A DNA stretch of 25,044 nucleotides from a virus. The stretch is from IMG/VR virus record IMGVR_UViG_3300005468_000058, positions 1 through 25,044 of that record. The stretch is one strand, 5' to 3'. The notes below the pieces were generated by a model. It did not search any database, was not told the origin of the DNA, and saw only the letters and a list, made by a program, of their open reading frames with translations. Made by a program: the position numbers and the translations under genes. Numbering within the stretch: the first letter of the stretch is position 1; each line of letters begins with the position of its first letter. This document shows positions 5,468-11,353 of the stretch, in pieces.

Positions 5468-5485
5468 CAGGCCTTACGGCCTTTA
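5468..5485. repeat. 18-bp hairpin repeat, copy 1
   Basis: CAGGCCTTACGGCCTTTA forms an AGGCC-TTAC-GGCCT hairpin followed by TTA. An exact second copy lies at 5597-5614; both are followed by GAGCGGA within 12 bases. A related form (CAGGCC-TTC-GGCC) occurs in inverse orientation near 631-641. Confidence 0.7.
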
Positions 5486-5596
5486 CTGAGCGGAACAGAT
5501 ACAGCGACCAACGGGAGCGACGAAGTGAAGCGGCAAGGGGATGAGCGAGAAGGATCTTGCAAGATGTAAAGAATCTTGCGCTACTCTTTATCAAGT

Positions 5597-5614
5597 CAGG
5601 CCTTACGGCCTTTA
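5597..5614. repeat. 18-bp hairpin repeat, copy 2
   Basis: Exact copy of 5468-5485 with the same stem and loop. It is followed by ACTTATCGAGCGGA rather than CTGAGCGGA, so the shared downstream GAGCGGA is spaced differently. Confidence 0.7.
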
Positions 5615-5780
5615 ACTTATCGAGCGGAGTGTCAACGAAGCGAGAACATATAACACGGCGTATCTAACAAGTAGAACTCTACATGATGAAACATAGAATA
5701 TGGCCAAGCATATATTACTTACATATAACTTGCTTGAGTCATCCATGCAATCCCTAAGCAATCTATCATAAACATCAATG

Positions 5781-6055
5781 CTTAGTGAACTAAGCTTACT
5801 AACATCTACGTAGTATATGGCCACTAGTGCAAACTACTTAGTGCAACATACCTACGTAGTTTTGCTTAGCAGCATATACCTTGGGCAAACTACTTACGTA
5901 GTATCACTTGGGTAACGGCGCATGGGTAACACATGCTAGTGAATACTACTTACGTAGTTCATGCTAGGTGTAATCAATGTAGTACTTACTACTTAAGTAG
6001 TTATACCCTACGTAGTAATGGCTAGGTAGAAATACAATCGGCACACCTTACGTAT
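5781..6055. repeat. TACGTA / ACTAC..GTAGT inverted-repeat array
   Basis: CTACGTAG occurs at 5806-5813, 5852-5859 and 6008-6015. The 14-mer ACTACTTACGTAGT occurs exactly at 5889-5902 and 5945-5958, with a variant ACTACTTAAGTAGT at 5988-6001 that is preceded by an inverted GTAGT-ACTT-ACTAC (5979-5992). TACGTA also occurs at 6049-6054, and CTTAG-TGAA-CTAAG at 5781-5794. Spacing is roughly 45-60 bases. Iteron or multi-operator function is inferred. Confidence 0.75.
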
Positions 6056-6072
6056 GGGCATGAGGCGTTGGC

Positions 6073-6288
6073 ATGACACTCTCTCGCGGAATAAACAAAA
6101 GAATAATACCTAATGAAAGGTTGGCCATGAACTTTTATCATGCAGCGTATTGGCCGATGCTTACATATTTCTACGGCGATATGGCAAAAGAAGTATTTTG
6201 CGATTTGCATTACGACCGATTTACGTACTACCCAGTTCATGAGCGGCCACGCTTCGAACGTGATTACGTAAAGCGTGAAGTATGTTGA
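6073..6288 (+). CDS. Hypothetical phage protein, first rightward gene (71 aa)
   Basis: The frame may start at ATG 6073 (GAGG upstream) or at ATG 6127 (GAAAGG upstream, giving MNFYHAAYWPMLTYFYG). I list the longer form. The chain is rich in aromatic residues (YWPML, YFYGD, HYDRFTYY) and ends basic. No family recognised. Its stop lies inside the start of the next gene. Confidence 0.55.
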   Translation: MTLSRGINKRIIPNERLAMNFYHAAYWPMLTYFYGDMAKEVFCDLHYDRFTYYPVHERPRFERDYVKREVC

Positions 6289-6611
6289 ATGACGGAGCCA
6301 GACCTGATGAGCGATTCTTTTTGCAGAATGGTACGCCGCTTGTTGAAACACACATTGATTGTTGGCTGTTCCGCTACACCAAATGGAAGGTCGTCAACGG
6401 CAGATTTATCTCACTCTGGTTCTGCAATCATCTGCAATTCTATTTTGGCGATTCCAAATGTGATGGATCTCGAACGTACTGGGCGTGGCAGAATCATCTT
6501 GCACAACCAGATCAATATGTGATGACGACGACAACAAAAGAATTACTTGCATTCCGGTTTCGAAAGACAGGCCCAAGCACAGTGCGTTGGGATAATATGG
6601 GCGGAAGTTAA
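6282..6611 (+). CDS. Hypothetical phage protein (109 aa)
   Basis: ATG at 6282 overlaps the end of the preceding gene, with no clear ribosome site, so translation is probably coupled. The chain is aromatic-rich (CWLFRYTKWKVVNGRFISLW, YWAWQNHL) and ends FRKTGPSTVRWDNMGG. Alternative frames here are shorter or antisense. The aromatic-rich character is shared with the preceding gene; no function can be assigned. Confidence 0.55.
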   Translation: MLNDGARPDERFFLQNGTPLVETHIDCWLFRYTKWKVVNGRFISLWFCNHLQFYFGDSKCDGSRTYWAWQNHLAQPDQYVMTTTTKELLAFRFRKTGPSTVRWDNMGGS

Positions 6612-6623
6612 TAGGAGGTAGTA

Positions 6624-6992
6624 ATGCGTATCGTAGATAACAGCACCGTTGAAGTTACTCTGAGTTACGATGAACCGGCATTCGATCAAGATAATACACC
6701 GTTGATCTCGACCGACAATCCTCCGTTGACTGACTTAGCTTATACCAGCATGTTTTATAAAGTTGGGACTGGTGCGGCTGTCGCTGCAGGAAAGAATACT
6801 GCCTCAAAGCCCAGTGGTGGGGGGCATATCAGTTCGCTCCTCCTGGTACCAGCTCCGGTTAATCAGAAGACTGCATTTGATTTTTGGGTCACGAGCACCG
6901 ACTTAACAGGGAACTCGGCAGGCGAAACGCACGCATCATTCACGGTTGATCGGATGGCTCCTGCTGTACCTATAAATTTTACCGTCGCCTGA
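6624..6992 (+). CDS. Ig/FnIII-like phage protein (122 aa)
   Basis: ATG at 6624 follows AGGAGGTAGTA. The chain looks all-beta, with NSTVEVTLSYDEPAFDQDNT at the start, FDFWVTSTDLTGNSAGE in the second half, and a Pro-rich end (DRMAPAVPINFTVA). This matches one Ig-like or FnIII-like sandwich followed by a linker reminiscent of the joins between tandem FnIII domains. There is no signal peptide, so a virion decoration or fibre role fits better than secretion. The fold is inferred by eye. Confidence 0.6.
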   Translation: MRIVDNSTVEVTLSYDEPAFDQDNTPLISTDNPPLTDLAYTSMFYKVGTGAAVAAGKNTASKPSGGGHISSLLLVPAPVNQKTAFDFWVTSTDLTGNSAGETHASFTVDRMAPAVPINFTVA

Positions 6993-7024
6993 TGGCTTGG
7001 CTAAAGAAGCTATTTGGAATTTGA
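6992..7024 (+). CDS. Possible 10-codon leader peptide
   Basis: ATG at 6992 overlaps the preceding TGA (TGATG), and the frame MAWLKKLFGI ends with TGA at 7022, two bases before the next ATG. It could be a coupling device carrying ribosomes to 7026, or an amphipathic peptide. It could also be chance; it has no ribosome site of its own. Confidence 0.3.
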   Translation: MAWLKKLFGI

Positions 7025-7025
7025 C

Positions 7026-7736
7026 ATGCCATTTGAAGATGACAAGGTATATTCAACAACGATTGATAGAACGAAAAAAGGGCGTGGCTTCGTCAACATC
7101 CTTGCACATGATCCGCCTACCGAGACTGAACTAGGTCAAGCTCCTGCAATGGAGCCGTTGAAGCACTTCGATACAGAAGAGAAAGCCACGACTTTTGCTG
7201 GTGAACGTGCACAAAAAGAATATGACGCACTGAGGAATGATCCATCCTCGCAATGGTATATACCAAAAGACAAACCGTTACAGATGAACAAAATGACAGA
7301 TCCACTAGACTTGTTAAAGAGCGGGTTAAAGACACTGGAGTTGAATGCAGGGTTCGACGTGCAAGAGCACATGAACCGTGCGTTGACTACAGGACCGTTT
7401 GCCGATGCACAGAAACGGCAAGCAAACTGGCTACCTCAAGTAGCACAGCTGGATACCACGAAGATGCAAGGGAACATGAAGGACGGGGTGTATACTGGCC
7501 CTGGCGGTTCACAGCTGAAAACGCTGGATGAAGAGTCTCGTGCGGCTGGTGTCCTGACAAAACCTGCAGGGATTACTCCGCAACCGTTACAACATCTAGA
7601 TCCGCTACGCTCGCATGATGAGATTCAATCGAGAATACCTGCGGCACGAAAGAAAACCGTGGTCGATCCGTATGAAGGCATGGACCCTGCACTGAAAGCA
7701 GCCGTCATCGCTGAAGAGAAAAGAAATCGAAGGTGA
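7026..7736 (+). CDS. Hypothetical phage protein (236 aa)
   Basis: I prefer ATG 7026, with GGA about eight bases upstream, over an in-frame TTG at 7014. The protein is hydrophilic and charged, with SSQWYIPKDKPLQM near the middle of its N-terminal half and a basic end (AVIAEEKRNRR). The C-terminal half is Pro-rich (LTKPAGITPQPLQHLDPL). It has no signal peptide, membrane segment or catalytic motif that I recognise. Position between the Ig-like gene and the lysis cluster gives little guidance; it could be a virion or assembly protein. Confidence 0.65.
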   Translation: MPFEDDKVYSTTIDRTKKGRGFVNILAHDPPTETELGQAPAMEPLKHFDTEEKATTFAGERAQKEYDALRNDPSSQWYIPKDKPLQMNKMTDPLDLLKSGLKTLELNAGFDVQEHMNRALTTGPFADAQKRQANWLPQVAQLDTTKMQGNMKDGVYTGPGGSQLKTLDEESRAAGVLTKPAGITPQPLQHLDPLRSHDEIQSRIPAARKKTVVDPYEGMDPALKAAVIAEEKRNRR

Positions 7737-7738
7737 GT

Positions 7739-7888
7739 ATGCCGCGATATGATTTCCTATGTCCCGTATGCCTTGTGACGTTTGAAGCCATTACTCCGGT
7801 CGATGTTGTGACGTTACCCTGTGTCAGCTGCCAACAGATACAAGCCGTTCGTCAGCTTAGTTACCCTGCACAAATACATATCCACTAA
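7739..7888 (+). CDS. FmdB-like zinc-ribbon miniprotein (49 aa)
   Basis: ATG at 7739 lies just past the previous TGA, with GGTGAG-type signal overlap. The chain starts MPRYDFLCPVCLVTFEAITP and has a second pair LPCVSC, so ligands are Cys8, Cys11, Cys28 and Cys31. The MPxYxFxCxxC opening and two-knuckle spacing resemble the FmdB family of small zinc ribbons. Such proteins are often annotated as regulators, without a firmly established function. It ends six bases before the next ATG. Confidence 0.68.
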   Translation: MPRYDFLCPVCLVTFEAITPVDVVTLPCVSCQQIQAVRQLSYPAQIHIH

Positions 7889-7893
7889 CGTAT

Positions 7894-7983
7894 ATGGGAC
7901 CTGGAAGCATTGTCTCCGCCCTCGCGGTATTCATTCTTGTGATTTGTACCCTGATGCTCTTTGAAGAAAGCGGAAGAGACTAA
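7894..7983 (+). CDS. Small membrane peptide (29 aa)
   Basis: ATG at 7894 opens a frame MGPGSIVSALAVFILVICTL... with one transmembrane helix at about residues 6-22 and a short acidic tail. Its TAA overlaps the next ATG (TAATG at 7981-7985), a common coupling arrangement. No clear ribosome site precedes it. Its place in front of a lipoprotein and a holin suggests a lysis or envelope role. Confidence 0.48.
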   Translation: MGPGSIVSALAVFILVICTLMLFEESGRD

Positions 7984-8180
7984 TGTGGGTCTTTTGGGGC
8001 TTATATACATTCGCGTGGGTACTGCTTTTGTGCTTACTGACAGGATGCGTAAGTGTTTCGCTCGATGTTCCGTTAGACGAGCCTGAACATCCATGCTTTC
8101 CTTTGCGTGGGGAAGAACAACCGTTCGACATTCAAGCTCGTGGTCAAGGGTATAATTCAGCAACCCATCATTGCGCTTAA
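7983..8180 (+). CDS. Small lipoprotein, possible Rz1-like (65 aa)
   Basis: Residues 1-21 are a hydrophobic signal (MWVFWGLYTFAWVLLLCLLT) ending in a lipobox LLTGC with Cys22 as the lipidation site. The mature chain of 44 residues (starting CVSVSLDVPLDEPEHPC) is short and polar with two further cysteines. Small lipoproteins beside holins are often outer-membrane spanin subunits. It is less Pro-rich than typical Rz1 and no clear inner-membrane spanin partner is adjacent, so the spanin assignment is tentative. A lipoprotein would fit a diderm host but does not prove one. Confidence 0.65.
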   Translation: MWVFWGLYTFAWVLLLCLLTGCVSVSLDVPLDEPEHPCFPLRGEEQPFDIQARGQGYNSATHHCA

Positions 8181-8189
8181 AGGAGTCTT

Positions 8190-8315
8190 ATGTTGTTAAC
8201 ATTTATTTCATACGTGGTCGTCCTGGTTGTTGGTGGAGCCCTCGGTTTCTTATTCGGCAAGAAAGTCAGAGCGGCTGCGGATGCTGCAATTGAAGCGACA
8301 AAGAAGATTGGCTAA
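8190..8315 (+). CDS. Small membrane protein with basic helical tail (41 aa)
   Basis: ATG at 8190 follows AAAGGAGTCTT. Residues 3-22 form a transmembrane helix with a GGALG segment that could promote helix packing. The tail KKVRAAADAAIEATKKIG is an amphipathic cationic helix. The gene sits between the lipoprotein and the holin, with the next ATG three bases after its stop. A second holin, antiholin or pinholin-like role is possible but unproven. Confidence 0.62.
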   Translation: MLLTFISYVVVLVVGGALGFLFGKKVRAAADAAIEATKKIG

Positions 8316-8317
8316 GT

Positions 8318-8707
8318 ATGTGGAATCCATTTAGCGATGCAGCCCAAGGCGCTATCATCGGATTTGGTGAGGCGATTAAAGACGCGGTCTCCGCGTTCAA
8401 AGCAGATCCAACGAAGGTACTAGAACTCGAAACGGCCATAGAGCAGGCTCGCTTAAGCTATGCCTCTCAATTAGCAACAGCTGTAAACGCAACAATGCAG
8501 GCTGAAGCGAAATCAGAGCATTGGCTGCAATGGTCGTGGAGGCCACTGTTTGGGTTTACTGGCGTGGCCTTGCTTATCAATAACTACATCCTGGCTTCAT
8601 ACTTGGCTCCGCTTGGTTTTATACCTATCGTGGTGCCTAACGATGTGTGGCTGATGATTATGGCTGTACTTGGAATTTCTGCGTATGTACGAGGTAGGGA
8701 TAAATAG
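8318..8707 (+). CDS. Holin, GTA 3TM-type (129 aa)
   Basis: The protein has an N-terminal amphipathic region and a helical charged middle, then AEAKSEHWLQWSWRPLFGF and two clear membrane helices at about residues 77-101 and 106-123, ending in SAYVRGRDK. This order, especially the W-R-P turn before the first strong helix and the GxSxxxRG end, matches the family of three-helix holins found in gene transfer agents and phages (PF11351-like). It would form membrane lesions that let lytic enzymes reach the wall. No endolysin gene lies next to it in this window. Confidence 0.78.
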   Translation: MWNPFSDAAQGAIIGFGEAIKDAVSAFKADPTKVLELETAIEQARLSYASQLATAVNATMQAEAKSEHWLQWSWRPLFGFTGVALLINNYILASYLAPLGFIPIVVPNDVWLMIMAVLGISAYVRGRDK

Positions 8708-8722
8708 ATCCTGGAGGGGATA

Positions 8723-9058
8723 ATGTTGCAGGTTGGTGACAAGGTATATATCGAGGACAGTGCTCAGATTGACATCGGCTTTATGGCCTGGAGTCACATC
8801 AAGGCTCATCCATATGCCGTCGTGAAACATCGGATGGATTTTGCTGGTAAAGAACTACCAGAAAGCGAACGTGTCTATGCCCTGGAGTGGCCTGAGAAAT
8901 TTTCTGGTGGGCATAACTGTCACGGTAACTGCTTAGATCAACAGGGTCAATTTATCGCTTATAAACATCTGTCACTCGACTTCGAAGGATCTAGAGAAGT
9001 TTGCACTGTTCCACAGCTGGCTTCGCCAGAAGCATTTGAAGGATTAGTTACTAAATGA
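8723..9058 (+). CDS. SH3-like phage protein with GGHNCxG motif (111 aa)
   Basis: ATG at 8723 follows CCTGGAGGGGATA, a leader shared with two other genes. The N-terminus LQVGDKVYIEDSAQIDIG suggests an SH3-type barrel; the middle holds EKFSGGHNCHGNC, a pattern I recall from small phage proteins (FPGGHxCxG) that usually precede a Trp/Tyr strand. Two Cys and two His in that loop could bind a metal. Its stop overlaps the next start (ATGA). Function unknown. Confidence 0.65.
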   Translation: MLQVGDKVYIEDSAQIDIGFMAWSHIKAHPYAVVKHRMDFAGKELPESERVYALEWPEKFSGGHNCHGNCLDQQGQFIAYKHLSLDFEGSREVCTVPQLASPEAFEGLVTK

Positions 9059-9666
9059 AACAGGTACGACGTAATGTAATAAAAGTCGCTAAGACAGCAT
9101 CGGCTGTGCCTGTTGTGGTGGTGCCGCAGTCCCTCCCTGCGGCATTGCCCAAACGTGGACGCGGGAGGCCCAGGAAGAATCCGCTGGCTCAGTTTGATAT
9201 GCCCAGTGTGTGCGAAGAGACTTCGCTTAAAGCTGATATAAAGAAACCTGGGAAGGATCTGACAGGCAAAGCACTAGTCGTATTCCGCAAGGCAATGGCT
9301 GAAGCAGAGAAAGCCAACATGACTGCGGCTGAATATGACGGCGGAGGCACGCAAGAGACAGCGTATTCTGTCAGCAAAGAATCCTTGCAGCGACGTGTGA
9401 CTCGTCGGCTGAACGTCCTGGACAGGTTCTTGACTGACGACAAGCTGGTTGAACTGCTCGCATTCTCAAGTCTGAAGGAAATAGGAATCTACGAAGGCAT
9501 CATGCTGGACAAGTCGCTTGTCTTACAGGGACAACCGACCGTGATTATCGGCAACGATGATCGAACCGCGATGGCGAGCGTACTTCCTCGCTTGATGGAC
9601 GAGTTAAAGCGACGAGGGTTGGTTAACAATAACTCGCTAAAAACAACTGCCGTGGTATTACCGTGA
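9055..9666 (+). CDS. Candidate small terminase subunit with AT-hook (203 aa)
   Basis: The gene lies directly upstream of the large terminase, the usual place for the small subunit that recognises phage DNA. Residues 33-41 (KRGRGRPRK) are a canonical AT-hook. The C-terminal half is helical, with RRVTRRLNVLDRFLTDDKLV and SLKEIGIYEGIMLDK resembling the helical core of small terminases, then a conserved-looking end with LPRLMDELKRRGL. No sequence-level family match can be claimed, so the assignment rests on position, size and DNA-binding features. Confidence 0.55.
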   Translation: MKQVRRNVIKVAKTASAVPVVVVPQSLPAALPKRGRGRPRKNPLAQFDMPSVCEETSLKADIKKPGKDLTGKALVVFRKAMAEAEKANMTAAEYDGGGTQETAYSVSKESLQRRVTRRLNVLDRFLTDDKLVELLAFSSLKEIGIYEGIMLDKSLVLQGQPTVIIGNDDRTAMASVLPRLMDELKRRGLVNNNSLKTTAVVLP

Positions 9667-9670
9667 GTTT

Positions 9671-11353
9671 ATGAAAATAGATGCACAGCAAGACTTTTCG
9701 ACATTGACGGATGATGACTTGCTCAAAACAGCAAGCCAACTTCTTGAATTACAAGAAGTAGACAGGAAAGAATTCGCGCTGCATTACTATGAACCAGCCA
9801 ACAAAGAAGTCGGCAAGATCCATGAACTAACGGTTGGTACAATCGGCATATTTGGCGGGAACGGTTCAGGCAAGACAGAGCACGCACTTGTAGAAGGGAT
9901 CATTAGATGCACCGGCATCGTACCCGCTTCACTAAAGGCTACATATCCACGACAAAAGTTGCGCGGCCCTATTCACATGAGAGTCGTTTGCGAATCGCTG
10001 ACGACAGTGTTGGAACCTATCATTTTACCGAAGCTGCAGCACTGGAACTGGAGTGGCGATCCACAAAACCCAGGAGGCGAACGCGGGCATTGGGGATGGA
10101 TTCCGAAGCACTGTCTCTTAAACGGCGATTGGAAAAAGTCATACAGCACAAAATTAAGAATGCTGCAAGTGCTGTATCGAAACCCTGAGACTGACAAGGT
10201 TGAAGGCATTTCGACCATCCAGTTTATGTCGTACGACCAAGACTCGTCGGACTTTGCCTCAGGCGATATTCATTATTGCTTGCACGATGAACCGCCGAAG
10301 TTTGCGATCTGGAAAGAGAACAGGGCTCGCGTGATGAGAGGCGGGAAGGGTTCGACAATGGTTGTGTCGATGACCTGGCCTGACAATCCAGCACTCCCCG
10401 TTGATTGGATCTTCGACGAAGTCTATGACAAGGGTATGCCTGGGTTGTTAAAAGACCCACAGGTAGAAGTTATCAACATCTTCTCGACGATGAACAAACA
10501 TCTCGACCAAGATGAGATTGCGGCTCGTGCTTCACAAATGAGTGCCACGGAGCGTAACTCGCGTATTTACGGATTGCCGATTCGATTCAGCAACAGGATT
10601 CATCCTGATTTTACCGATCAGCCTAAGTCGTGGTGCTTCGACTGTGGCAAGATTGTCTTATTGACGACGGAGCATGCTTGTTCCGACTGTCTTGGTATAG
10701 CGGTGATTGACTACAACAATGTTGAACCATGTACGCCAAATCCGTTTTGGACGTGCATATGCTTACTTGACCCTCACCCACGTAAACCACATTTCTTGTT
10801 ATGGGTCCAGGTGACGCCGAATGAAGATTATGAAATCGTGGCGTCTAAACAGGTTGAGGGTGGAGCGGAAGCCGTGCGTGACACGGTAAAAGAAGTCGAA
10901 GAACTGTTGCAGTATCGTCATGTGATTCGCTTGATGGACCCCAATATGGGCGGTAGCCCAAGTGGAGCTACGCGAGAATTAACTTGGCAGCGTGAGTTTG
11001 ATAACGTCGGACTTCACTTTGATCTTGCTGATGACAGCTCGGTTGGACGTGCACGGTTGAATGACTTTATTAAACCAGATCCCTATTTCAAGCGTACACG
11101 TCTTCGTGCTGATCCTTCGTGCACCGATGTTGCGTTTCAGATGAAGCGGTATGTGTGGGCTGATCGAAAGAACGAAGAAGGCAAAGATCAAATGCAAGTG
11201 CCGCTGGCCTTGCACGATGACTATCCAGCCTTGCTAAAGTATTTGATGAACTATTTACCCACGAGCGCCAACATGACTCCAAAAGTCTATCGGCGTGAGC
11301 GTGGGAGTGCTACTTATAAAGTCAGCGAAAGGGTGAACTATGGCAGGCATTGA
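9671..11353 (+). CDS. terL: Large terminase subunit (ATPase-nuclease)
   Basis: This motor protein translocates DNA into the prohead and cuts it. Walker A is GGNGSGKT at residues 62-69; Walker B is IHYCLHDE with Asp206-Glu207. The RNase H-like nuclease follows, with likely metal ligands Asp367 (LLDPHP), Asp423 (LMDPNMGG) and Asp516/517 (ALHDDYPALL). At the start of the nuclease region there is a four-cysteine set, C322-x2-C325-x11-C337-x2-C340, a zinc ribbon not usual in large terminases. The length of 560 residues is normal. It starts just after the candidate small subunit and overlaps the portal start by 14 bases. Confidence 0.93.
   Translation: MKIDAQQDFSTLTDDDLLKTASQLLELQEVDRKEFALHYYEPANKEVGKIHELTVGTIGIFGGNGSGKTEHALVEGIIRCTGIVPASLKATYPRQKLRGPIHMRVVCESLTTVLEPIILPKLQHWNWSGDPQNPGGERGHWGWIPKHCLLNGDWKKSYSTKLRMLQVLYRNPETDKVEGISTIQFMSYDQDSSDFASGDIHYCLHDEPPKFAIWKENRARVMRGGKGSTMVVSMTWPDNPALPVDWIFDEVYDKGMPGLLKDPQVEVINIFSTMNKHLDQDEIAARASQMSATERNSRIYGLPIRFSNRIHPDFTDQPKSWCFDCGKIVLLTTEHACSDCLGIAVIDYNNVEPCTPNPFWTCICLLDPHPRKPHFLLWVQVTPNEDYEIVASKQVEGGAEAVRDTVKEVEELLQYRHVIRLMDPNMGGSPSGATRELTWQREFDNVGLHFDLADDSSVGRARLNDFIKPDPYFKRTRLRADPSCTDVAFQMKRYVWADRKNEEGKDQMQVPLALHDDYPALLKYLMNYLPTSANMTPKVYRRERGSATYKVSERVNYGRH

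Larger units (their letters stand above)
5231..6072. other. Divergent non-coding control region, possible origin
   Basis: About 840 bases without a credible gene separate the leftward operon from the rightward arm. From 5231 to 5295 lies the leftward promoter. From 5440 to 5640 there are G/A-rich elements (GAGCGGAA, GAAGCGAG) and two copies of an 18-bp hairpin repeat. From 5781 to 6055 there is a dense AT-rich array of TACGTA and ACTAC..GTAGT inverted repeats. The arrangement resembles phage origin/operator regions. No replication gene is present to support an origin. Confidence 0.6.

Noticed and set aside
5612-5824. Leftward frame of 70 residues in the control region
   Set aside because: It starts with GTG without a ribosome site and is embedded in the palindrome-rich AT-rich array; the composition looks random.
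6033-6038. TACAAT as -10 of a rightward promoter
   Set aside because: No acceptable -35 lies 16-18 bases upstream (the position is taken by a TACGTA site), so I could not support it as a host-type promoter.
5781-6055. CRISPR-like array
   Set aside because: The repeats are short palindromes with irregular spacing and no uniform repeat-spacer units.
6022-6351. Leftward 109-residue frame
   Set aside because: It lies antisense to the first rightward genes, with no ribosome site and no plausible promoter.
6289-6522. Alternative rightward frame of 77 residues
   Set aside because: It overlaps the longer, coupled 109-residue frame and has no ribosome site.
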